Positions 57,317 to 64,000 of a stretch of 64,000 nt of DNA are shown in pieces. The stretch covers positions 907,501 through 971,500 of the forward strand of contig NZ_CP152017.1 of NCBI RefSeq assembly GCF_038618305.1. The letters run 5' to 3'. Within the stretch, counting starts at the first letter, position 1. Each line of letters starts with the position of its first letter. The position numbers were made by a program, and so were the translations under genes. This DNA comes from Sporosarcina sp. FSL K6-2383. GTDB lineage: Bacteria > Bacillota > Bacilli > Bacillales_A > Planococcaceae. The notes under the pieces are model-generated. The model was not told the DNA's origin. It saw nothing but the letters and a program-made list of their open reading frames with translations, and did no database searches.

Positions 57317-58277
57317 TTTGACAAATGGTGGAGTCGTCGCTTTTCCGACAGAGACGGTCTATGGACTTGGCGCGCTTGCAACTGATGAGCAAGCGGTACA
57401 GAAAATTTTCGAAGCGAAAGGGAGACCGTCCGATAATCCGCTCATCGTTCATATTGGTCGTCAAGCTGAGGTTGCCAATTATGCAACACATATCACAGAA
57501 GATGCTGAAAAACTAATGGATGCTTATTGGCCGGGACCACTTACACTTGTTTTCGATAAAATTCCGGGTGTCATTGCGCCAAATGTAACACCAGGTGTTG
57601 AAACAGTTGGGATTCGAATGCCGGATCATGCTGTGGCATTGGGGCTCCTTAGGGCATTAGGTGGACCGCTTGCTGCACCGAGTGCCAATCGAAGCGGTAA
57701 ACCGAGCCCAACTGAAGCGGTGCATGTCTTTGAAGATCTCGAAGGGCTTATCCAACTCATTTTGGACGGAGGGCAGACAGGGATTGGTGTTGAATCGACT
57801 GTGTTAGATATGACGACAAACCCGCCCACCATTTTACGACCAGGTGGTACAACACAAGAAATGATTGAGATGATTATTGGTCCGGTACGTGCGGGAAGTA
57901 AAGGTCCTGGTGAACAAGAAGCACCGCGTTCGCCGGGCATGAAGTATATGCATTACGCACCGGAAGCACCTCTTTTCGTCATTGCACCTGATGTGCTAGC
58001 GATTCGTGAAGCGGTTGACGCTCTTCGCGAAGAAGGGAAGCGTGTTGCGGTCATCGGGCCGGATGATATAGATATTCCTGCCGCAGACTGGTATTTTGCA
58101 GTCGGGCCAAGAAATAATAATGAGGCAATGGCCTCTCACTTGTACAGGGCAATCCGTCAATGTGACTTGACGGACGCGGATATCATCCTCGCGGTTGAAA
58201 CAGATTTGTCTGGAGTAGGTGCTGCGGTTATGAATCGACTAATAAAAGCCGCCGATGGAAAACGGTACTCAAACTAA
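57246..58277 (+). CDS. ywlC: Threonylcarbamoyl-AMP synthase (Sua5/YwlC)
   Basis: A 343-residue Sua5-type enzyme that makes threonylcarbamoyl-AMP for tRNA t6A. The N-terminal YrdC domain contains VAFPTETVYGLGA, KGRPSDNPLIVH and SANRSGKPSPT; the C-terminal Sua5 domain follows PGMKYMHYAP. The start is GTG 57246, 8 nt after AAAGGAGGT, and the length of the N-terminus agrees with B. subtilis YwlC. Its first codons overlap the DnaA-box cluster. Confidence 0.95.
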   Translation: METSIISVDNNMDNKINYQQAVDILTNGGVVAFPTETVYGLGALATDEQAVQKIFEAKGRPSDNPLIVHIGRQAEVANYATHITEDAEKLMDAYWPGPLTLVFDKIPGVIAPNVTPGVETVGIRMPDHAVALGLLRALGGPLAAPSANRSGKPSPTEAVHVFEDLEGLIQLILDGGQTGIGVESTVLDMTTNPPTILRPGGTTQEMIEMIIGPVRAGSKGPGEQEAPRSPGMKYMHYAPEAPLFVIAPDVLAIREAVDALREEGKRVAVIGPDDIDIPAADWYFAVGPRNNNEAMASHLYRAIRQCDLTDADIILAVETDLSGVGAAVMNRLIKAADGKRYSN

Positions 58278-58296
58278 GTAACATGCGAATCTAAAT

Positions 58297-58470
58297 CAAT
58301 TACGCCAAGGCGTAATTGCGAATCGAACAGCAAAGGGTTCGATTTGCCTTAATTTCTGCGTACATTGCAGAAATTAAGGCACTTGCCGGCGCTCTAAGTT
58401 CAACTAGTTAGCAGGGGGTGGACTCCCACTGAATTTGAAAGCATACCCGGCATTCATCTTGCTACTTACT
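58297..58470. repeat. Multi-hairpin repeat element, copy B
   Basis: Palindrome CAATTACGCC/GGCGTAATTG (58297-58318), hairpin AATCGAAC/GTTCGATT (58321-58344) and a perfect 13-bp stem CCTTAATTTCTGC/GCAGAAATTAAGG (58347-58379), then GGCGCTCTAAG and GCATACCCGGCATTCATCTTG. It is the inverted counterpart of copy A. The rest of the ywlC-mntP gap has no gene. Confidence 0.8.
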
Positions 58471-58510
58471 GAAATCGGAGACACCGGCTGATTCAACTTG
58501 AATAGGAATG

Positions 58511-58559
58511 ACCTCCCCAGAAAGCGCATAAGATGGATAGATGCTCTATCTGGGGAGGT
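58511..58559 (+). promoter_or_regulatory. Hairpin covering the mntP ribosome-binding site
   Basis: ACCTCCCCA (58511-58519) pairs perfectly with TGGGGAGGT (58551-58559), which contains the mntP Shine-Dalgarno sequence; a second stem GATAG/CTATC lies in the loop. Folding would hide the ribosome site. Confidence 0.55.
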
Positions 58560-58565
58560 TTTAAT

Positions 58566-59069
58566 GTGGTGGAATTAGTCGCGGCAGGTATTACGAGCAT
58601 CGACGTTGTAGTCATCTTCACTTTCTTGCAGGTGAGGAAAGGTAGATTAAGGTTGGCGCTTTGGACATCTTTCCTCAATATGATCTTTCCTTTTCTAGGA
58701 TTTGCGACGGGGCATTTTTCATCGCATCTATTTGCAGAATGGAGCAGCCTATTATCGGGTGTACTGCTCGCTTTAATAGGTATACATATGTTGTTGCAGG
58801 ATGATGAGCCAGGTTTTACGGGAAAACATCTCCCTCCCACCTTTGTAGCGTTGGCAGTCAGTCTAGATACATTTTCCGTCAGTGTTTCATTTGGTATGCT
58901 TCATTTTGATAAAACTCTTTTTATCCTTGCGTCAGGGCTATTCACATTTATCCTTTCTTATACAGCACTTGTATTTAAAGAGCGAATTGGTTTAGGAGAT
59001 GGCAAAAATATAAGACGTTTTGCAGGCTTGGTTTTATTAGTCATGGGTGTAATGTCATGCTTTCGTTGA
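58566..59069 (+). CDS. mntP: MntP/YwlD family manganese efflux pump
   Basis: A 167-residue membrane protein with six helices in two repeats. The paired acidic motifs SIDVVVIF and SLDTFSVSVSFG are typical of MntP. It should export Mn(II). The GTG at 58566 lies 7 nt after GGGGAGG; an upstream ATG at 58533 would lie inside the leader hairpin and is rejected. The position before ywlE matches B. subtilis ywlD. Confidence 0.82.
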   Translation: MVELVAAGITSIDVVVIFTFLQVRKGRLRLALWTSFLNMIFPFLGFATGHFSSHLFAEWSSLLSGVLLALIGIHMLLQDDEPGFTGKHLPPTFVALAVSLDTFSVSVSFGMLHFDKTLFILASGLFTFILSYTALVFKERIGLGDGKNIRRFAGLVLLVMGVMSCFR

Positions 59070-59128
59070 AATTGTCTATTTCTTTATTTGTAAAACTCGG
59101 TTATTCTATAGGGAGTAGGTGATAGATT

Positions 59129-59575
59129 ATGAATATTTATTTGATTTGCACAGGTAATACGTGCAGGAGTCCGATGGCGGAAGCGATTCTTCGCTCCAAG
59201 GAACTCGGAAATTTGACAGTTCGCTCGGCGGGTATAAACGCGCAAGACGGGCAGCTAATTTCTCGACATGCCAAAACGCTTATTGAAGAAGCGGACATGC
59301 CTTACACTCCGTGGTCAAGAGCCGTCACGGGAGAAGATTTGGAGTCGGCAGATGTCGTGTTGACGATGACAGAAGGGCATAAGGCTGAGCTTCTATATCG
59401 TTATCCGACAATGCGAGAGAAAACGTTTACATTGAAGAGCTTTGTGGAGTTTGAACCGGGTGGGGATGTACAAGACCCATATGGGGGTAGTCTTGACATT
59501 TATCGACAGACATTTAGTGAGTTGTCTGCCGTGATGGACAGATTAGAACAGAAGTTAACGGAGGGAAAAGTATGA
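59129..59575 (+). CDS. ywlE: Protein-arginine-phosphatase YwlE
   Basis: A 148-residue low-molecular-weight phosphatase. The P-loop CTGNTCRS has catalytic Cys7 and Thr11, the residue that gives YwlE specificity for phosphoarginine, and the general acid is in [10 protein letters not shown]. It reverses McsB arginine phosphorylation that targets proteins to ClpCP. Its end overlaps the chemoreceptor gene (ATGA). Confidence 0.93.
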   Translation: MNIYLICTGNTCRSPMAEAILRSKELGNLTVRSAGINAQDGQLISRHAKTLIEEADMPYTPWSRAVTGEDLESADVVLTMTEGHKAELLYRYPTMREKTFTLKSFVEFEPGGDVQDPYGGSLDIYRQTFSELSAVMDRLEQKLTEGKV

Positions 59576-60867
59576 AAGAAGCTGGCCGAAAGAAATTTGG
59601 ATTACGTAAAAAAATCGTTCTTTTTGTAACAGTCTTGGCAGTTGTCACTTATACGATGAGTGGAATCTTTATCAATATCATTCAACCGCAATTTTTTCCG
59701 GACTTTAATGCATTTTGGTTTGAATTGTCAACGTATGCAGCAGGTGTATTTTGGTCGGGTGTTCTGGCATTTGCCTTCAGTACAATGTTGACAAAGCATT
59801 TACAAAAACTCGAAATAGCAGCTATCAGAGTGGCTAAAGGGGAGATTGGAACAGATATCGAACTGCCACGCTCGTCCGATGAAATCCGTTCTGTGGCAGA
59901 AGCGTTTCAACAAATGGTTCTCAATTTACGCACAATAGTTGGACAAATTGAAACGAATTTTGAGCAAACAGCGAGTACTGTGGATAATCTATCTACCGAA
60001 ACAGGGGCAGCTGCGAAGCAAGCAGATGCAGTAGCATCGACCATTATTGAAATTTCCACAGGGGCAGAGGCGTCAGCTGTTGCCATCCAAGAAACGGCGG
60101 AGGCGATGGAAGACATTCGATTGCTAGCTGTTGAGGTGAGCAATCGAGCAGATGATTCATCAGTTCGCTCGCAAGAAATGGTAGAGGAGCTTAGACGGAC
60201 GACGGAAGTGTTCCGTATACTCGTTGATGGTATCCGTGAAATGTCGACGCAAAGTGAGCTATCACTAGGCACAATTAGGCAGCTTGATCAAAATGCAGTG
60301 AAAATCGGAGAAATTGTTCAGCTTGTCGGCAATATTGCAGCACAAACGAATTTATTAGCGCTCAATGCCTCTATCGAAGCGGCGCGTGCGGGTGAGCACG
60401 GCAAGGGCTTCGCAGTTGTTGCAGAAGAAGTTCGCGTCTTGGCGGATGAAAGTGCAAGAGCTGTAGAAGGTATCTCGGGTCTAGTCGGAACGATTCAAAC
60501 AGATGTTACAAAAGTCGTCAAAGAGATGGAGCAACAGGTGAAGACAGCAGCGATTGAAGCTGATCGAGCCAATGAGACAAGTGAAAATGTCGCAGAAATG
60601 GCAACTAAAATAAATGGTATGGCTGACTCTGTTGTCGACATCACGAAATTTGTAGAGCGTCAGCTGTCGAATATTGAAGTAACTGCACGTCAATCTCAAG
60701 AAGTGGCGGCAATTGCAGAAGAAACATCGGCAGGTGCACAAGAGGTAGGAGCTGCTACTGAGGAACAAGTACGCTCGATTGAACAGGCAGATGCAATGGC
60801 CGGTGAATTGAAAAAGCAATCAGAGCAGCTTTATAACGTCATCAATCAATTTGATTTAACAAAATGA
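59572..60867 (+). CDS. Methyl-accepting chemotaxis protein without a large sensor domain
   Basis: A 431-residue receptor. Two membrane helices (about residues 14-36 and 50-72) are separated by only a short loop, so no classical extracellular ligand domain exists. A HAMP region ([19 protein letters not shown]) and a long coiled-coil signalling domain follow, with the hairpin tip [37 protein letters not shown]. The signal may be membrane state or an unknown partner. It is translationally coupled to ywlE. Confidence 0.92.
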   Translation: MKEAGRKKFGLRKKIVLFVTVLAVVTYTMSGIFINIIQPQFFPDFNAFWFELSTYAAGVFWSGVLAFAFSTMLTKHLQKLEIAAIRVAKGEIGTDIELPRSSDEIRSVAEAFQQMVLNLRTIVGQIETNFEQTASTVDNLSTETGAAAKQADAVASTIIEISTGAEASAVAIQETAEAMEDIRLLAVEVSNRADDSSVRSQEMVEELRRTTEVFRILVDGIREMSTQSELSLGTIRQLDQNAVKIGEIVQLVGNIAAQTNLLALNASIEAARAGEHGKGFAVVAEEVRVLADESARAVEGISGLVGTIQTDVTKVVKEMEQQVKTAAIEADRANETSENVAEMATKINGMADSVVDITKFVERQLSNIEVTARQSQEVAAIAEETSAGAQEVGAATEEQVRSIEQADAMAGELKKQSEQLYNVINQFDLTK

Positions 60868-60869
60868 AA

Positions 60870-60927
60870 AGCGGTCGAAGTTTAATATGCTGATGCATAT
60901 TTGAACTTCGACTGTGTTTTTTTTTGT
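60870..60927 (+). terminator. Terminator after the chemoreceptor gene
   Basis: GTCGAAGTTTAATATGC and GCATATTTGAACTTCGAC form a long stem; TGTTTTTTTTT follows. Confidence 0.85.
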
Positions 60928-60977
60928 AGGAAGATGGTAGAATGAGTTGTGAGTAAATTATGAAAAGAGGGACGCAA

Positions 60978-61415
60978 GTGAAAATCGCGATTTCTTCAGA
61001 TCATGGCGGCAATAATCTTCGTCGTGAAATTATCAATTTGTTAGCTGAACTTGGTGTAGAGTTTGTAGATTTTGGACCGGATTCAAATGAATCTGTCGAT
61101 TTTCCGGACTTTGCAGCACCTGTTGCAAATGGAGTAGCCTCGGGGAACTTCGATCGTGGCATTTTAATCTGTGGAACAGGAATTGGCATGTCCATCGCAG
61201 CGAACAAAGTAAAAGGTATTCGCTGTGCGCTTGTTCATGATGTTTTCAGCGCGAAAGCAACGAGAGAGCATAATGATACAAATATCCTAGCAATGGGTGA
61301 ACGCGTCATTGGCGTGGGCCATGCGAGAGAAATTGTTGCAACATGGTTGAGTACATCGTTCGAAGGTGGACGCCACGAACGTCGTATTGAAAAAATAATG
61401 GAATTAGAAAACTAA
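60978..61415 (+). CDS. rpiB: Ribose-5-phosphate isomerase B
   Basis: A 145-residue RpiB/LacAB enzyme converting ribulose-5-phosphate and ribose-5-phosphate. SSDHGGNNLRREI, VDFGPDS and LICGTGIGMSIAANK (catalytic Cys) are present. The start is GTG 60978, directly before KIAISSDHGG and after AGAGGGACG; the ATG at 60960 has no ribosome site. The order ywlE, rpiB, ywlG, glyA matches B. subtilis. Confidence 0.94.
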   Translation: MKIAISSDHGGNNLRREIINLLAELGVEFVDFGPDSNESVDFPDFAAPVANGVASGNFDRGILICGTGIGMSIAANKVKGIRCALVHDVFSAKATREHNDTNILAMGERVIGVGHAREIVATWLSTSFEGGRHERRIEKIMELEN

Positions 61416-61489
61416 TATAATTTGATGAAAAAAGTAATATTTAATCGTGCTTGAACACCTAAATAGCATAAGAAGGTTGGTGAATAACA

Positions 61490-62053
61490 GTGGATGCTTC
61501 ACATTTATGGCAGCTTCAGCTTGAACAACTATTAGCAGAAATGGCTGAACAGGCAAGCCCTGTTTCGGGCACGCTATTCGTTGTAGGTTGTTCAACCTCG
61601 GAAATTGCGGGCAGTCGCATTGGCACGTCAGGAGCACTCGGAATCGGAGAGGCGCTGTACAAGCCCTTAAAAGATTTTGCAGAGAAATATAATCTATTCT
61701 TGGCCTTCCAGGGATGCGAACATATTAATCGAGCGTTGACAATCGAGCGCCAAGCAGCGGACAAGTTCAATCTTGATCTTGTCTCCGTTATTCCAGTGCA
61801 ACACGCAGGTGGCTCAATGTCTACATATGCCTATCGTCAAATGGATGAGCCAGTCGTCGTAGAAGCGATTCGTGCGACCGCGGGAATTGACATTGGACAA
61901 ACACTAATTGGGATGCATTTGAAGTCTGTCGCTGTCCCACTCCGAACGTCAATTAGTAAAATTGGAGAGGCAGTCGTTACTGTAGCTACAACACGACCGA
62001 AGCTTATTGGTGGAGAGCGTGCAATATATATAATAGATGGAGAAGGGGAATGA
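61490..62053 (+). CDS. ywlG: YwlG family protein (DUF436)
   Basis: A 187-residue protein of the UPF0340/DUF436 family, with [18 protein letters not shown] and [15 protein letters not shown] as conserved stretches; function unknown. The start is GTG 61490, preceded by AGAAGGTTGG. It ends 4 bp before glyA, and the pair is conserved in Bacillales. Confidence 0.85.
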   Translation: MDASHLWQLQLEQLLAEMAEQASPVSGTLFVVGCSTSEIAGSRIGTSGALGIGEALYKPLKDFAEKYNLFLAFQGCEHINRALTIERQAADKFNLDLVSVIPVQHAGGSMSTYAYRQMDEPVVVEAIRATAGIDIGQTLIGMHLKSVAVPLRTSISKIGEAVVTVATTRPKLIGGERAIYIIDGEGE

Positions 62054-62057
62054 CAAA

Positions 62058-63311
62058 ATGGATTTGACAAATGTGAAACGTGAAGATGCAGCGGTATATG
62101 AAGCAATTATGGCGGAAAAAAACCGTCAAAATGCGAACATCGAACTAATTGCCTCGGAAAACTTTGTAACAGAAGCAGTTATGGAAGCACAGGGATCTTA
62201 TTTGACAAACAAATATGCAGAGGGTTATCCAGGCAAACGTTATTACGGTGGCTGTGAGCATGTCGATGTCGTCGAAAACATTGCACGTGATCGTCTGAAA
62301 GAAATTTTCGGTGCTGCCTATGCAAATGTTCAGCCGCACTCTGGCGCACAAGCGAATATGGCTGTTTACTTCGCAGTTCTTAAACCAGGTGATACTGTTT
62401 TAGGTATGAACCTTTCCCACGGTGGCCATTTGACGCACGGTAGCCCAGTCAACTTCTCAGGCGAATTATATAATTTTGTCGATTATGGTGTTGGCAAAGA
62501 AGATGAGCGCATCGATTATGAAGACGTTCGTCAAAAAGCACTTGAGCACAAACCGAAAATGATTGTTGCGGGTGCAAGTGCATACCCACGCGAAATCGAC
62601 TTCGCAAAATTCCGTGAAATTGCAGATGAAGTGGGAGCATATCTATTTGTTGATATGGCGCACATCGCAGGACTTGTTGCGGTAGGTGAGCATCCAAACC
62701 CAGTGCCATACGCACACTTCGTAACGTCTACAACACATAAAACATTACGTGGACCACGTGGTGGGTTGATTTTAGTCAACGAAGAATTCGCTGAAGAATT
62801 TGGCCGTAAGCTCGACAAATCTATCTTCCCGGGCGTTCAAGGTGGACCATTGATGCACGTTATTGCAGCAAAAGCAGTCGCATTCGGCGAAGCGCTAAAA
62901 CCTGAATTCAAAACGTATATTCAACAAGTGAAGAAGAATGCCAAAGCATTTGGCGAAGCACTTGTAGCAGAAGGCGTCGATATTGTTTCTGGTGGTACAG
63001 ACAATCACCTCGTTCTCTTGAACCTACGTTCACTTGGCATCACAGGTAAAGTTGCAGAGCATGTACTGGACGAAATCGGTATTACAGTCAATAAAAACAC
63101 AATCCCATTCGACACAGAAAGCCCATTCGTCACATCAGGTATTCGCATTGGTACACCAGCGGTAACAACTAGAGGCTTTAAAGAAGAAGAAATGAAAGAA
63201 ATCGCATCAATTATTGCAAAACTTCTTAAAAACCATGAAGACGAAGACGTGAAAAAAGAAGCGCGTCAACGTGTAACAGCATTGACAGATAAGTTTCCAC
63301 TCTACGCATAA
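62058..63311 (+). CDS. glyA: Serine hydroxymethyltransferase
   Basis: A 417-residue fold-type I PLP enzyme converting serine and THF to glycine and methylene-[16 protein letters not shown] opens the catalytic core, the PLP lysine is Lys228 in [12 protein letters not shown], and [14 protein letters not shown] [12 protein letters not shown] is conserved. ATG 62058 lies about 9 nt after AAGGGG; the frame extends seven codons further. A terminator follows. Confidence 0.97.
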   Translation: MDLTNVKREDAAVYEAIMAEKNRQNANIELIASENFVTEAVMEAQGSYLTNKYAEGYPGKRYYGGCEHVDVVENIARDRLKEIFGAAYANVQPHSGAQANMAVYFAVLKPGDTVLGMNLSHGGHLTHGSPVNFSGELYNFVDYGVGKEDERIDYEDVRQKALEHKPKMIVAGASAYPREIDFAKFREIADEVGAYLFVDMAHIAGLVAVGEHPNPVPYAHFVTSTTHKTLRGPRGGLILVNEEFAEEFGRKLDKSIFPGVQGGPLMHVIAAKAVAFGEALKPEFKTYIQQVKKNAKAFGEALVAEGVDIVSGGTDNHLVLLNLRSLGITGKVAEHVLDEIGITVNKNTIPFDTESPFVTSGIRIGTPAVTTRGFKEEEMKEIASIIAKLLKNHEDEDVKKEARQRVTALTDKFPLYA

Positions 63312-63323
63312 GTAATATAATAG

Positions 63324-63359
63324 AATAAGCCGCTATCATATGATGGCGGCTTATTTTTC
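63324..63359 (+). terminator. Terminator after glyA
   Basis: AATAAGCCGC and a GGCGGCTTATT arm with a palindromic loop (ATCATATGAT), followed by TTTTC. Confidence 0.8.
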
Positions 63360-63421
63360 ATAGATGTGGATTGTGTAATAATACCTAAGTTGAAAGACTG
63401 AGTCATGAGGGGGGAAAGTCG

Positions 63422-64000
63422 ATGGATAATCTTCAAGCGACTAATAAAGAGAAAAGAATCTTATTGGATTGGCTTCAAAGGTTTGGTAGTCGTTTTCGCT
63501 AATGAGTTTTATATTGAAATGACAGGCTATACTGCTTCAGAGATTATTGGTAGTAATTTGGGTTTTTTGCATGGTGAGGACACGGATATGGTGCAAATTA
63601 GAAAAACTGCTCAAGAAATTATGAATGGACAATCGACCAAGGCAGAAGTACTCAACTATAAAAAGGATGGTACACCCTTTTGGAATGAGCTAGTGATTCA
63701 ACCGATTATCGACGAACGTGGCGATAATTTATATACAATAGCGTTTTACCTAGATACGACGGAGAGGAAAAAGGGTGAAATTTTACTCAAACTTCAAGAG
63801 GGTATTTTTGCAGGTATTAATGAGAGTGAGCAACCGACAAGCCTTATCCAAAAAATCGCGAATGTCATCCAATCCTTCTTTTGGCAAGATGCAGTCTGTT
63901 CGATTTTGTTCAAGGAGAAAGAAGGGAATTGGTATATTGGAGCGGCAGATGATGTGCCGCAGCATTTAATAGATGAGCTACTTGAGGATGCATATATCAA
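63422..64000 (+). pseudogene. PAS/LOV-like and GAF sensor gene with an N-terminal frameshift, 3' end outside the window
   Basis: GAGGGGGGAAAG precedes ATG 63422 (MDNLQATNKEKRILLDWLQ), but this frame stops at 63500-63502. From about 63480 another frame is open to the window end and encodes a PAS core (FANEFYIEMTGYTASEIIG, then NYKKDGTPFWNEL, ending at DTTERKK) and the start of a GAF domain. The first strands of the PAS fold are missing, so a small deletion plus frameshift is likely. The LOV-type motif GRNCRFLQG reads GSNLGFLHG, without the photoactive Cys. An alternative ATG at 63405 keeps the second frame open but gives an implausible N-terminus. Confidence 0.6.

Overview
The window reads as a chromosomal segment of a low-to-mid G+C, endospore-forming member of the Bacillales, most likely Planococcaceae (Sporosarcina-like). 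Sporulation and germination genes (gerQ, cwlJ, rsfA, spo0F, spoIIR), a bacillithiol gene (bshB2), coproheme decarboxylase hemQ, delta factor rpoE and a B. subtilis-like yw* gene order all point there. The genus is inferred from gene content only. No rRNA, tRNA, CRISPR, IS element or prophage was seen.

Layout. 1-5.7 kb: threonine catabolism (end of kbl, then tdh), a YjiH membrane protein, bshB2-yojF and pdxK. 5.7-20.7 kb: a housekeeping and spore block (DUF4230, ung, ywdI, ywdK, gerQ-cwlJ, hemQ, pta-lipL, rsfA, ywfO-ywgA, ywhB, ywhD, pbpG, ywiB-argS). 20.9-31.5 kb: a cobalamin-riboswitch-controlled B12 salvage operon of 13 genes: uptake (btuF, btuC, btuD-cbiZ fusion), aminopropanol arm (cbiB, cobD), nucleotide-loop assembly (cobU, cobS, cobC), a shortened cobQ, a CobU-like protein, a PduO adenosyltransferase, and the alpha-ribazole transporter and kinase cblT and cblS. 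No corrin-ring genes are present. 32.0-42.8 kb: fatty/branched-chain acyl-CoA degradation (fadF, thiolase, hbd, two acyl-CoA dehydrogenases, a TetR regulator) ending in icmF, a B12-dependent mutase that is a plausible consumer of the B12 operon's product. 43-63.3 kb: a B. subtilis-like stretch (rpoE, pyrG, ywjG, spo0F, fbaA, tal, murA, glpX, rho, rpmE, tdk, prfA, prmC, spoIIR, ywlC, mntP, ywlE, an MCP, rpiB, ywlG, glyA). The last 0.6 kb holds a frameshifted PAS/LOV-like sensor gene that runs off the end.

Points that stand out. (1) PyrG has Ser instead of the catalytic Cys of its glutaminase domain and Ala for an oxyanion-hole Gly. (2) Three intergenic tandem arrays are built from 19- and 21-bp units with a shared higher-order plan (82, 82 and 103 bp) but different core sequences; traces of the same family lie elsewhere. 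(3) Multi-hairpin repeats with an ATTACG palindrome sit just upstream of several genes. (4) A helically phased cluster of DnaA boxes spans the start of ywlC. (5) The B12 operon contains an in-frame deleted cobQ and two CobU-like proteins with complementary motif losses. Regulatory sites that could be read directly include a B12 riboswitch with terminator, a CTP-sensing pyrG attenuator, a cre site and two matching palindromes near the acyl-CoA genes, and a Spo0A box before spo0F.
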